64,000 nt of DNA, from contig CM072523.1 in NCBI GenBank assembly GCA_036898135.1, positions 32,805,311 through 32,869,310 on the forward strand, in the 5' to 3' direction. Under the pieces are notes generated by a model. The model did not search any database, was not told where the DNA came from, and saw only the letters and a list, made by a program, of their open reading frames with translations. The stretch's first letter is position 1. Each line of letters starts with the position of its first letter. Positions 26,543 to 39,643 of this stretch are shown here, piece by piece. The DNA is from Oncomelania hupensis. Its lineage: Eukaryota > Mollusca > Gastropoda > Littorinimorpha > Pomatiopsidae. The position numbers and the translations under genes are program-made.

Positions 26543-26710
26543 CGCAATATCGTATAGCGCAAGTTATCCAGGTTAAAGGAAAACAGTAATTCAATTAATT
26601 TAGATTCCCTCACTCCTCCCCCCAATAAGTTTAAGAGTGGAGTCACAACAACAACAACTATTACTACTACTACTGCTACAAGAAATCTATTTATACGTCT
26701 TGCTTACCTT
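26045..26710. other. non-coding, compound GAT/GAC microsatellite
   Basis: (CT)n at 26047-26071, then AT-rich sequence, then a compound GAT/GAC array at about 26427-26541 that produces artificial poly-His, poly-Ile and poly-Arg frames on the minus strand. Confidence 0.7.
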
Positions 26711-26912
26711 AATTTTAAAAAAAGCAACACGTGAAGATTGATACGCAATTCCAGCAGCTGGTCTTGTTTCAGCAGATTGTGGTAATAAGCGGTGCTGGAA
26801 AAGAATAGTTGGCGATGTGGGTGTGGTAGGTGTACGAGTCGCTCGTGCTGATGTCTTGTTATGTGATATGCAAGGCTGTGCTGATGACGACAATATTGGC
26901 AGCAGGCTATTC
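26708..26912 (-). CDS. candidate internal exon, product unknown
   Basis: On the minus strand a good acceptor (CTTCATTTGGCAG before 26912) and a strong donor (TTAAG then GTAAGC after 26708) bound 205 bp that stays open in two frames. One frame is Ser/Thr/Pro-rich (contains ATRTPTTPTSPTILF); the other is His/Leu-rich. I recognise no domain and cannot link it to another exon. The splice signals make it a candidate; the lack of family support keeps confidence low. Confidence 0.3.
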
Positions 26913-28274
26913 CTGCCAAATGAAGACAGCAAAATATCACTGACGATTGACTTTTAATGAAGAAACAAACCCCACCAAGGATGGCATCTGTACTGCATGC
27001 TGTGATACTTTTCCGGGATGGAGTTTAATGTCTATAGCAATAAAATGATGTTGAAATCACTAACTGTGCTGGCAATGTAATAAATCAGCAGTTGCTCGTT
27101 TCACCTTTCCTAATGACAGTGCTGCTGAGGCATAGATGTCAGTCTTAAACTATAGTAACAGTGGTCCACGTGTCCGTGTATGGATCGAAGAAGTCCTGGA
27201 AGCACAATGAAAATGACATTTTTTAATCAAGAATTTGACAAACAATGGTGGTTCTTTTTAACGCTAACTATACAGAACTGTTAATGCGGTTGTGTTACTG
27301 AGCTGTTTCATATTCCAATTCATACACATCCTGTTTAGAATGTCGTTGTTGTGACTGTTCATGTTGGTTTTTTGTTTTTGTTTTAATATAATAGGTACGC
27401 GCACGTTGTTTACGTCAGCTGCAGCAAACTACACGCAAAATGTATCAGTGAAGTTTAAGAATGTCTTGACATGACTTTACAGTCAATATGTGTGGCTGGG
27501 GTTGTATTTGTTCTGGTTAAACCACTGTTTATATTAAAAACTGCATAAAAGGGAGGAGAATAGGGAGATCACTTGCACGTGAATTTGTTTCACAACATAT
27601 TAATAACCTACAGACACACTCACAATTTCTCTCACATACATACGCGCTCAAACAGACACACTAGTTTTAGCAGCAACCATGAAAACACACATTAAATGTC
27701 AACTATAAAGTGCACACTTATGGTTAAACTCCTGCTGTAGTTTCCCCCTTTTTTAATTTCCCATACACACTGCGCAGCCACATACGTATGTAAAGCTATT
27801 AGTTTCAACAAGCCAACGTCTTTCGGTTCAGCTGATAAAGATTGTTTTTCACCCGCTTTATTATTCTCGTTTAGTCGGATGCTTCTGATGACAATTCGGG
27901 TATTTACATACACGGCCTACGGACCACCTACCAGCAAGATGGCAGTTACGTTACTTACACTATAATGCACACGATGTACACTGGAGTCTAAACTGTATCC
28001 TGGTTCTCTTGCTGGAAGAAAATTTATAGCCTGTACCGTACACGTAGGGTGAACAGGTTCACAAGTGAAAGTAGTTAAAGAAGTAGTTTAACAGTTTGCA
28101 GCACTGCTGCTTTTTCACATAAAATGTTTGTGAACCTTGAACAGTGTAATATTGTGCATTCACACTTGCCTACCAAGATAAACTTAAACGATATAAAGAA
28201 GGCGACTGTGGCAAGATGGACCCAATGACTAAATTTGCCACCAGTTACTGCTTGAATATTTCACGATGGACTCC
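26913..28274. other. no gene recognised
   Basis: No supported gene. A plus-strand stretch at about 27064-27130 reads CWQCNKSAVARFTFPND before a stop, faintly reminiscent of a zinc-finger fragment but too short to call. Confidence 0.4.
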
Positions 28275-29297
28275 ATGAGAGTATAAACCGAGGTCTAGTC
28301 TGTGTCGCATACATTTCCATCATAACTGACTTTAAAGATCCTGACGCTCATGTTCTAGACGGGTGAGTGCCGGTGACAAGAACACACCCAGCATGCACCT
28401 AGGTCCTTCTCCCCCATCCCTGGCTGCCCAGGATTGTGCTCAATTGTCTGGAGCGTTATTACGATGCGCCCAAAGGCTGCAAGTTGGCGCCTCGGGCGGC
28501 TTGAGTTAGATCCTGTATCGGCCAGCGACCCCTTGGGGTCATGAGCAATCTTGCCACTGTAGATTGTTCTAACCTATAAAGGGAAAAGTGAAAGCCCCAG
28601 TTGAAAACCTGTCTTTCCTTTATAAGCATGACCGATTCACTGCGGCAACAGTACCCCCGTTGGAGTGCCGGGGGTTTCAGTATAAATAGTATCCCCACTT
28701 TCTGGAAATTTAGTGCTTTAAATTCCCACTGTCGCTGTCTTCCTCATTTGCTCTTTCCCATTCCTGCTCTGTCCCATCACTCTGCTATACTATCTTCTTC
28801 TTCGCTAGATCAATGACCTACCTTTTTTCTTGAAAACTCTTCCTGGACAAGACTCCTTGTTTGTGTATTATGTCTTTTGGATCAGCTTGGGAGTATTGGA
28901 CGCTTTCTGCCGGGTGGTCACTAGCGCTTCCTATGATGTTATTATTTAGCAATATAGGCATTTTATATGTATGTGTTTTGTTGATAATTTATAATGATGT
29001 TTGTATTCTATTTTGTTTTTGTAACCGGGGGTTCGATTAGTTGGGGTAAAGCCTCAGCCGTCCCCTGCGTGGGATGTCTTTATTGTAAAGTGACTGGCCG
29101 GTGGAGGGCAGTCAGTTTTCCCACTAGGGTTGTTTCAGCAGATCTTTTATGCGAATTGGGGGTTGTCCGGTCCTGATTTGGCTCGGAAGAGTCCGCTGGA
29201 CCTAAAGCAACAATCAATGAAAAAAAAATCAATCGGCCAGCGCCTTGAACAGCTCTTGTGCTGGAAAAGCGCTATATAAGAATGATAAATAAATATC
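28275..29297 (+). mobile_element. family A SINE, copy 2, split by a family B insertion
   Basis: The 5' part (28275-28527) matches copy 1 from its GAGTATAAACCGAGG segment to ATCGGCCAGCG. The 3' part (29232-29297) resumes at the same ATCGGCCAGCG and ends with GCGCTATATAAGAATGATAAATA. Copy 2 lacks the tRNA head. The interruption at 28528-29231 is the family B element described separately, so the SINE insertion is the older event. Confidence 0.8.
28528..29231 (+). mobile_element. family B element, longest copy (704 bp), nested in a SINE
   Basis: The boundaries are fixed by an 11-bp duplication ATCGGCCAGCG (28517-28527 and 29232-29242), which is itself SINE sequence present once in SINE copy 1. 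It begins ACCCCTTGGGGTCATGAGC. It carries about 115 bp at the 5' end absent from the copy at 14191, then matches that copy to GGACCTAAAGCAACAATCAATG and an A-rich tail. It contains no long ORF. A 3' fragment of a larger LINE cannot be excluded. Confidence 0.88.
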
Positions 29298-30114
29298 TAA
29301 AATAGTTGGGGTTTTTTTGGTGTGGTTTTTTTTTTTTTTTTTTTTGGGGGGGGGGGGGGAAGGGTGAGATGTAGGCTCAAAGTGAACGGTCGCGTGTAAA
29401 TAGCTCAAATGAAAAGTATTAAAGATCATATTGGAAAACGTGTTTCGTAATGTTTGCATTGTGCATTTTTGATGCTTCCTGCACAAACGACAGGTGGGGC
29501 GTTGCGAACTTTTCGTGTTTATCAGAATGACAAAAGCCAGTACTTATCTGGACCAACACACCGAGGTAAAAGTAATGTATGTATTAATTTATAAATCCCA
29601 CCGAAGTTATTTCATCCTATATTTTAATTTATTATTTATTTATCGGTTTATATTTTAATTTATTATTTATTTATCGGTTTATTTAATAACAAATTTATTT
29701 TAACAAATGTATTTATTCGTTATTTATTTATTGTAAAAGGGGTCCGGAGACAGGCAACAGAGAGAGAGACACACAGAGGGACAGCAACAAACACACACAG
29801 AGACAGAATACAGAAACGTACCCGTGTGCAAAAAATAAATTTAATAAGAGAGGCAAACGCTGTAATTTTACACAGCAAATTACTGTTGTGCAACGACACA
29901 CAATAATTACCCGAAAATCCAGAAACCTGTGATCACAGGTAATTATTGTGGCAAACCTTAGCCTACACATGCAATTTCAACAGATCTTCCCATTAAAGCC
30001 CCAAATACACTAGCTTCAACTCTTCAATAAGCCTAATGCTTGCACGTTAGAGTTACCTCTCTTGGTTTGTAGAACAAACTTGGCGAGGCGGCTATATTTT
30101 GCCTTGTGCAAAAG
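29298..30114. other. no gene recognised; poly-T/poly-G tract and palindromes
   Basis: A poly-T then poly-G tract at about 29326-29360, TTTA-rich sequence at 29620-29730, and a strong inverted-repeat cluster at 29899-29950. Confidence 0.5.
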
Positions 30115-30298
30115 ATGCAGACAGTAAAGTGTTGTGCATGGGGAACATGCAAAACTGACTGCAGATATCATGAAAGATGTACAGGGATAAGGTTTATTCC
30201 ATTTGTCAAGCATGGAAAATATAATTATCATCGAGATCGATGCCTAAAGTGGATCGATCAAGACATACTGACTACCGGCCGAACAACTGAGCGTTACA
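30115..30298 (+). CDS. THAP-like zinc finger N-terminal exon (partial)
   Basis: The frame starts MQTVKCCAWGTCKTDCRY and continues GIRFIPFVKHG and then CLKWI. The early Cys pair, the IPF block and the Trp resemble the N-terminal half of a THAP-type C2CH DNA-binding domain. The later Cys/His pair is not in this exon. The frame runs into a (TTG)n tract after 30298, where a GT could serve as donor. The second exon was not found, so it may be a real first exon or a gene fragment. Function (DNA binding, possibly transposase-derived) is inference from the family. Confidence 0.4.
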
Positions 30299-30708
30299 AT
30301 GTGTTGTTGTTGTTGTTTTTTTTTTAATGAACGTGATAACCATCAAATGCTGAACGTACATTTGCAGCAAGGTCGGTGTTAATCTTTAGCAAGGTATTTA
30401 TTGAAGCATGAAAGTAGATGAAAATGATACTTGATGCGGTTTAAAAAAATTAATTTAAAAAATTTAAGCATTTGATTCGTATTTGATTTTTTTCTTGATG
30501 CACACGCTCAATTAACAGCAACACAACTCTCTTCAATTAACTCTTTCAGTTCTGAGTTAATTTGGATTTCAACTAACCCCATTAATTGATTTAATCAAAA
30601 TAAAATCAGAATAAAGTACACGATTCAGTTCTGAACACAAGTATATCAACTTAGTTGATATACTTGTGGTTCTGACCTATGACCGTGATAGAACGCTGCC
30701 TGTTGAAA

Positions 30709-31030
30709 CGTGGGATAGCTCAGTTGGAAGAGCGACGAGCTTTTGTTACAAAGGTTGCAGGCTCGATTCCCCGTGGCCCGGACATAAACACTGGCTATGA
30801 GCACTGGCCATCTTACTGTTACTATTAGTGTGATGGTTGTTTCAGTGTATAGTTTTCCCTTCTCCCCCATCCCCGGTCACCTAGGATTGTGCTCAGTGGT
30901 CTAAGCGTCGGACTGTGCGCCCTAAGCAGCAAGTGGACGCCTTGGGCGGCTTGAATTAGATCTTGTATTAGCCAACGCCTTGAGCAGCTCTTGAGCTGAA
31001 CCAGTGCTATATAACAATGATAAATACATT
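30709..31030 (+). mobile_element. family A SINE, copy 3
   Basis: The tRNA-like head (30709-30782) has an A box TAGCTCAGTTGG and B box GGCTCGATTCC. The 3' half matches the other family A copies (CTTCTCCCCCATCCC, GCCTTGGGCGGCTTGAATTAGATC, CCTTGAGCAGCTCTTGAGCTG) and ends GTGCTATATAACAATGATAAATAC. The head differs from copy 1, suggesting head exchange. No clear TSD was found. Confidence 0.78.
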
Positions 31031-34582
<3,552 letters not shown>

Positions 34583-34975
34583 GATACCCAGGACACAGGG
34601 GTCGACTGAAGGTATGAGCCATGTGGTATGGGATGTCAATCATGAAAACGAATACCCAGGATCCCAGGGATCAACTGAGGTATAAGTCATGTGGTGAGAA
34701 ATGTTAGTAGTGGTATCTAATACCCAGGACACAAGGATCAACTGCAGGCATGAGTCATGTGAGGGGGGTGGTCAGTCATGGAAACGGATACCCAGGACCC
34801 ATGGGGTCGACTGGCTAAATGAGCCATGTATTATGAGAGCAAGGTAGCTGAGTGGTATAAGTCAGTACCTGGTAGTAATACCCAGGACCCAATGGGTCAG
34901 CTGAGGATACAATCCGTGTAGTAGTAGCTGAGTGGGAACATGTCACTTAAGTAGAGCATACCCAGGACCCGAGAA
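34583..34975 (+). repeat. degenerate minisatellite, 67-90 bp unit
   Basis: The block ATACCCAGGAC...GTCGACTGA...ATGAGTCATGTGG recurs about six times. The CCCAGGA core appears near 34588, 34656, 34723, 34791, 34881 and 34961, giving spacings of about 67 to 90 bp. Later units carry an extra GTAGCTGAGTGG segment, suggesting higher-order growth. Confidence 0.75.
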
Positions 34976-35333
34976 GGTAGAGTCGAACCCAAGGCCCATG
35001 GGCCAGGTGGGGGAATAAGTTACAAACAGGTAACTGAGTGGGGATAGTCATCATTAGTAGTTGTAAGACAAATGAACCCACGACGAGTTCCGGGGAGAGA
35101 ACCGGCCAGGCGGTTGAGTCTAAAGGTGTACAGACACTCGTGAGCGGTAGGTGCACACCGCGGTCATGAACAGCAGTCCAAAGTTAGTCGACAAGGAGTA
35201 GGCTACCAGGTCGGCCATGGAGTTCAGATGCATGTCGCGGCAGCCAATCCTAACCGCGGAGAAGTCAGGCTCCAGGGCCAGACACCCAAGGACACAGTAG
35301 TCGTGTGTTTTGATACTTGTACAGTTACTTTTG

Positions 35334-35428
35334 GAACGTTCAAGAACGTTCTAGAAAGTTCTGAGAGTTTCTCGAAAGTTCTGGAAGTTTCTTGAACGTT
35401 CTAGAGTGTTCAGGAGAATTGTAGAAAC
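35334..35428. promoter_or_regulatory. 10-bp periodic GAAnnTTCnn array resembling a giant heat-shock element
   Basis: The sequence can be read as about 19 consecutive 5-bp units alternating GAAnn and TTCnn: GAACG TTCAA GAACG TTCTA and so on, with most units exact. This is the heat-shock factor binding consensus (inverted nGAAn pentamers), which normally needs three or more units. Whether it is a regulatory array or a tandem repeat that happens to fit cannot be decided from sequence; no gene start is visible next to it. Confidence 0.5.
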
Positions 35429-35652
35429 ATGTGGACAACTCTAGCAGTTCAGAGAAGAAGCTCGGCATTGAAAGCAAATCGATAATTTTCTCGAACACAC
35501 GCGATTTTCCAAATTTCATTGTCCCGGTCACAGAAGCAAAGATTTTCTGGAATAACAGCGATTTCCTTTCTGTTCTAGACCTAACGGGTTAGGAAAACAC
35601 ACTTTCAACCCAGGAACAGAACAAAAGTAAAAATTTGTTACATAGTGTTATT

Positions 35653-37852
35653 AGGGCTGGACAGTTTTGCCGATACGTAACTGTATTCAGGTTCGGAAAC
35701 GCGACGGTACGGTATACCGAAGCGGGTGTCCAAGATCCGGTTTTCTGGCAAATCTCGACAACACATAACGCGACAGTGGGTGACATCTTGTCCGCCCAGA
35801 GAGCGAGCCTAAAGACCAAAACACGTAGATAGGCAGCTGTTCTTGAAGAAGAATTTAAGAGGAAAAGCAGCTTATCCACGTGTTTGAGCATGGTACCAGT
35901 CGCCAATCCTTCTGAATTAAGGTTCTTAAAGACCTTTCCCGTTGAATGTGTTTGTTTTATTTTGATTTTGTGGTTTAAAGTTTGCTGATGTTCTAAACAT
36001 GCAGTGGTTTATCATAATTTGTTTTGAAGGCGTTCAAGCAATAATAAAGCTTCAGCTTCTATGTAAATGTGGCTTTTTGAAACTGTTTTGAAGTTTATGA
36101 CAATGTAACGTGGGGTTTATGGGTTGCTGGGCTCTGCACAATGGAATGCTGTAACCCTCACGCTTTATTCTATGGGAACTGCTAGTTAGCCACCCGGTGA
36201 ATTACTTTAATACATTTATTTGTTTAGCTCGGTCTGTGTTAAGGCTGGGGTACAGAGATAGATAGAAAAATGGTAAAAGATCACTGTCACACTAGCTTTC
36301 ACACGGCTATGAATCATATGTAGTCCAGCCACTTGATAACAGTTAACATCACACATTTATTTCTTCTACTCTATACAAGATTTTCGATATACTAATCTAC
36401 CTTAAAAAGTCAAGAGTCAATGCAAATAATTCGATCGCTGATAGTCTAGGCAGCTGTTATGTCTTCATAGGGCACTGGCTACTAGAGTTCATGTAGATTG
36501 GACTACTGTGGTCCTCTTTACTATAGTTTCTGAAGAGTGGACTACTGTGGTCCTTTTGCTACCAGTTTAAGTGCACTGATTCCTGGGCACTTAGCTTGTA
36601 AGTAGCGGGTCTGAAGCCCTTTGTTGAGGTAGCTTCTGGTACACGCTGGGTCGTCGTGTAGTTTGGTCCCTTGACACGCTGTGGTGTCTTGGAGGGTGTT
36701 TTCCAGGGGAGCTCTCTCAGTCCTGTGCTGTAGAGGCTAAACAGCCAACTCTTCTTTTCTGTGGAGTTGGGCGCACGGGATATCTCGCCTGCTCGTCTGT
36801 AACACAAGAGACGAAATTCTGCACAACCTTGAATAATAGGTCTGTGCAGAGCATCTCACTGAAAGCCAAAGTAGCCCTCAGTGATAGCTCCACATCTCTA
36901 TACATAAGCGACGAACATTCTGCTACTTCCGTGGTCCACTGGAATCTCAACTCTAATTTCCTATACATACATAAATATAAATCGTGGCTAACTATACACA
37001 TACAGAATTAATAATATTATAAACATTCACTGGTACAGCCACTGGTCTGCAAACATACATATAGGTTAAACAACAGTTGTTCCGTCAGGTATACAACATG
37101 GCGTCCAAACCGGTCGTGCTTAACACGTGTTCGGCTTTTCCACGTGGTAAGGCAAATTCGGATTAACATTCAAATCTATGCATAGCAAATTCCACAAACA
37201 TAATTTCAACAATAATATAAATATATCACGATGAAACAGAAGTATGTTCATTTACCTGTTTGACAAAGTCAGGCACGTGGCTACTTGATTGAATTCTAAG
37301 ATTCTCAAGTCCTGCTTCCTGGTCTATTCAGGAGAGATCTTACTGCTAACTGTGTAGCTGTGTACTGCTCCTCGTTTCAAACTCGACTCCCGTTCTCTCT
37401 CTCTATTTGAATCAGCCAGACCTGGTTGAGTCCATTATAAACTGTGTTCTCATTGGATGGTAATCGACTCGCCTAACGTAGCTACGATGATATCATTGCC
37501 TGCCGATTCAACACACACAGTGCTGACGTCACTACACTGTTTGCGTCAAGCTCGCAGTGTGTGTACCTCAGTTATACCATTGCTACGCCTGATTACTTCC
37601 ATCGTCTGCTGCAGCCTAACATTAACATTCTAATATTACAATGACTAAACAAGGCTAAATAGTAAAGTAAGCAGGGTAAAACTAGTCCGTCTGTCACAGA
37701 CAATCTTTCTTTTGCGTCGGTCACTATAATTGTTAGTGCCATATCCAATTTGATTGTAACACTTAAAATCGCGGTATACCGGTACGAAATACCGATACGA
37801 CCTAAATATAGCGCCGTAATACCGGTTCGACTTTGACCCACGGTACCCAGCT
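35653..37852. mobile_element. hAT-like element interrupted by a candidate solo LTR
   Basis: The left end reads TAGGGCTGGACAGTTTTGCC and the right end complements to TAGAGCTGGGTACCGTGGG. Both sides carry subterminal ACGGTATACCG or ACCGGTATACCG blocks, as in many hAT elements. No clear TSD was seen, so the boundaries are tentative. About 1.53 kb of unrelated sequence (36104-37640) sits inside, leaving roughly 0.66 kb of element. Confidence 0.4.
36104..37640. mobile_element. candidate solo LTR (about 1.54 kb)
   Basis: Begins TGTAACGTGGGG and ends CTAATATTACA, giving TGTAA/TTACA inverted ends. ATGAC follows the right end at once and also lies two bases before the left end. An alternative duplication is ACAATG at 36100-36105 and 37638-37643. 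The length resembles the better-defined solo LTR at 61328. No coding domain inside. Confidence 0.38.
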
Positions 37853-39643
37853 CTATTCATAAGACAAGCAATCGTACATCAATACAGGCACGTTATAAAA
37901 TTTTTTTTTTTTTTTATTAGTTCGCGAGCTAAAAAGCTCGGAAACTACTGTTTTGGGGCTTTGGGCGTCCGTCCGTCCGTCCGTCGGAGGTGACATTGGC
38001 GCTTTTCTCTGGAACTAATGGACGGATATCTTTGAAACTTGGTATTTAGTTAGGAAATAGTGAATCCTACCAAACGAAATTTTTTTTAAAATTATACATG
38101 TTGGGTGACGCCATCATGGTGATTTCAAAATTTGTTGTGTTTTCTTTTTCTAATCCTATTTTCTCCCAAACTAACGGAGGGATTTGGTTCAAGTTTGGTA
38201 TGTATTTCAACTTTACATGTTACAAACTTTCCAAGGTAAAACTAAGTTTATGCAAATCGAATGTCCCGTAATCATCGTGACGCTATTATTTTAAAAGAAA
38301 ATGTTACTTTTTTTTTTTTACAAATATATTTTCCTATGTAATTAGAGTGTTCAGATGCCTTGAGATTTATTTTAATTTTATTTTGACTAAAATTTGAAGA
38401 AGCAATTTGTGTTTGTTTCAGGAATAGGTCTAATATATAAAAGGCGCGGTGGGAAAGGAGTAATAAGTAGTGTAGGGGTTGGGTGTGAAAGAGGGGATAT
38501 GACGGGAATAGAAGAAGAGGTTGGAGGGGGGGGGGGGTGGAGGTGCTAAATTGAGACAGAGATGCACAGTCAGATATGTCTATATATTTATGTAGAACCA
38601 CATTTAGCTTGAAGTTGCAAACTGTGTGAGCATCAGTGTAAGCTACAAAGTTTATGTTATGAACTAACCTGCCTGTCAGCTTTCTCCGTTGTCAAGTATC
38701 GCTGTTGCCGCACTTCAATGCACAGAGATGGAATGCTGCTGCAAAGGAAAAATCAGCGTATAAATACATTGTTTTATTATTGTGCAACCGCCCCTTGTGG
38801 CTTAGTGGGTCATGGCGCGCGTGCGTCTGAACGAAGTGGGTTCGATCCGGGGAGCTTATGCCAGTGTATGGATGTAACAAGGTATCGTAACAATTCCAGA
38901 TCCAGAGATCCTGACTTTAAAGCTATATAATGATTGTTTTGTGCCACAGTGGATACAACGTTGAGCGAGTTTGTGCCGATTTGAATCAGGGGTTAATAGC
39001 GTAAGTGTATATCTTCTTACGTGACGCGAGTTCGATCCTGCCTTCAAATATTGGCTTTGTGCCTGCTGGATATATATGTTTGTTGTTGTTGTTGTTTTAA
39101 ATAATTATTATTGTGTAGCATGCATTGTCCAATGAGTTCAGTCTTCATCAATTTATAGGTCTGTATCTGCTTTAGTCATGAGGAATCTCTAACGTCTTGA
39201 AGAGCTAATTGTGCTGGTAAAGCAAGTAGGTTGGTAAAGAGTGGATAGGCCTGTATTTTGCTAAATGTAACTAGGGCCAATCAGAGGCAGGTCTCTCCCA
39301 TATCAATAGGTAAAATGCGCGAGCGCTCGCGTGTGTAGGCCTATTTGTTTAATTCAAATGTTAATTTTTATTTATAACAAATTTTATTGTTCACAAATAT
39401 ATCAATATGTGACGTGTAAATATTCCGTAATGGCGTGTTTGTGTGTGTGTTTGTGTGTGTGTGTGCGTTTATGTGACACTGTGTGTGTGTGTCTGCGTGA
39501 GGTGTCTAGGGCTGGTCTGTTTTATACTAAATGTTTCCCTTTGCTGTGATTTGTTCTGTTTGGTAATTGATATCGTTTCAATGTTTTGTTGTGCAATAAC
39601 TAATGTATTTGTCACATTGTATTTTAATTAATGTAAGACAACC
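37853..39643. other. no gene recognised; two degraded tRNA-like SINE pieces
   Basis: A (GTCC)n-containing repeat segment follows a CGAGCT/AGCTCG hairpin at 37925-37990. Near 38796-38866 there is an A box (TGGCTTAGTGG) and B box (GGTTCGATCC) typical of a SINE head. A second B-box-like sequence (GAGTTCGATCC) lies near 39030. A (GT)n tract is at 39431-39495. Confidence 0.5.
38793..38930 (+). mobile_element. tRNA-like SINE head
   Basis: CCCCTTGTGGCTTAGTGGGT is followed about 45 bp later by GGTTCGATCCGGGGAG, giving A and B boxes and partial acceptor pairing (CCCC/GGGG). The trailing sequence ends AAAGCTATATAATG. Not a functional tRNA by cloverleaf inspection; no TSD seen. Confidence 0.5.

Noticed and set aside
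30709..30782. tRNA gene at 30.7 kb
   Set aside because: No proper cloverleaf and it continues into a family A SINE body.
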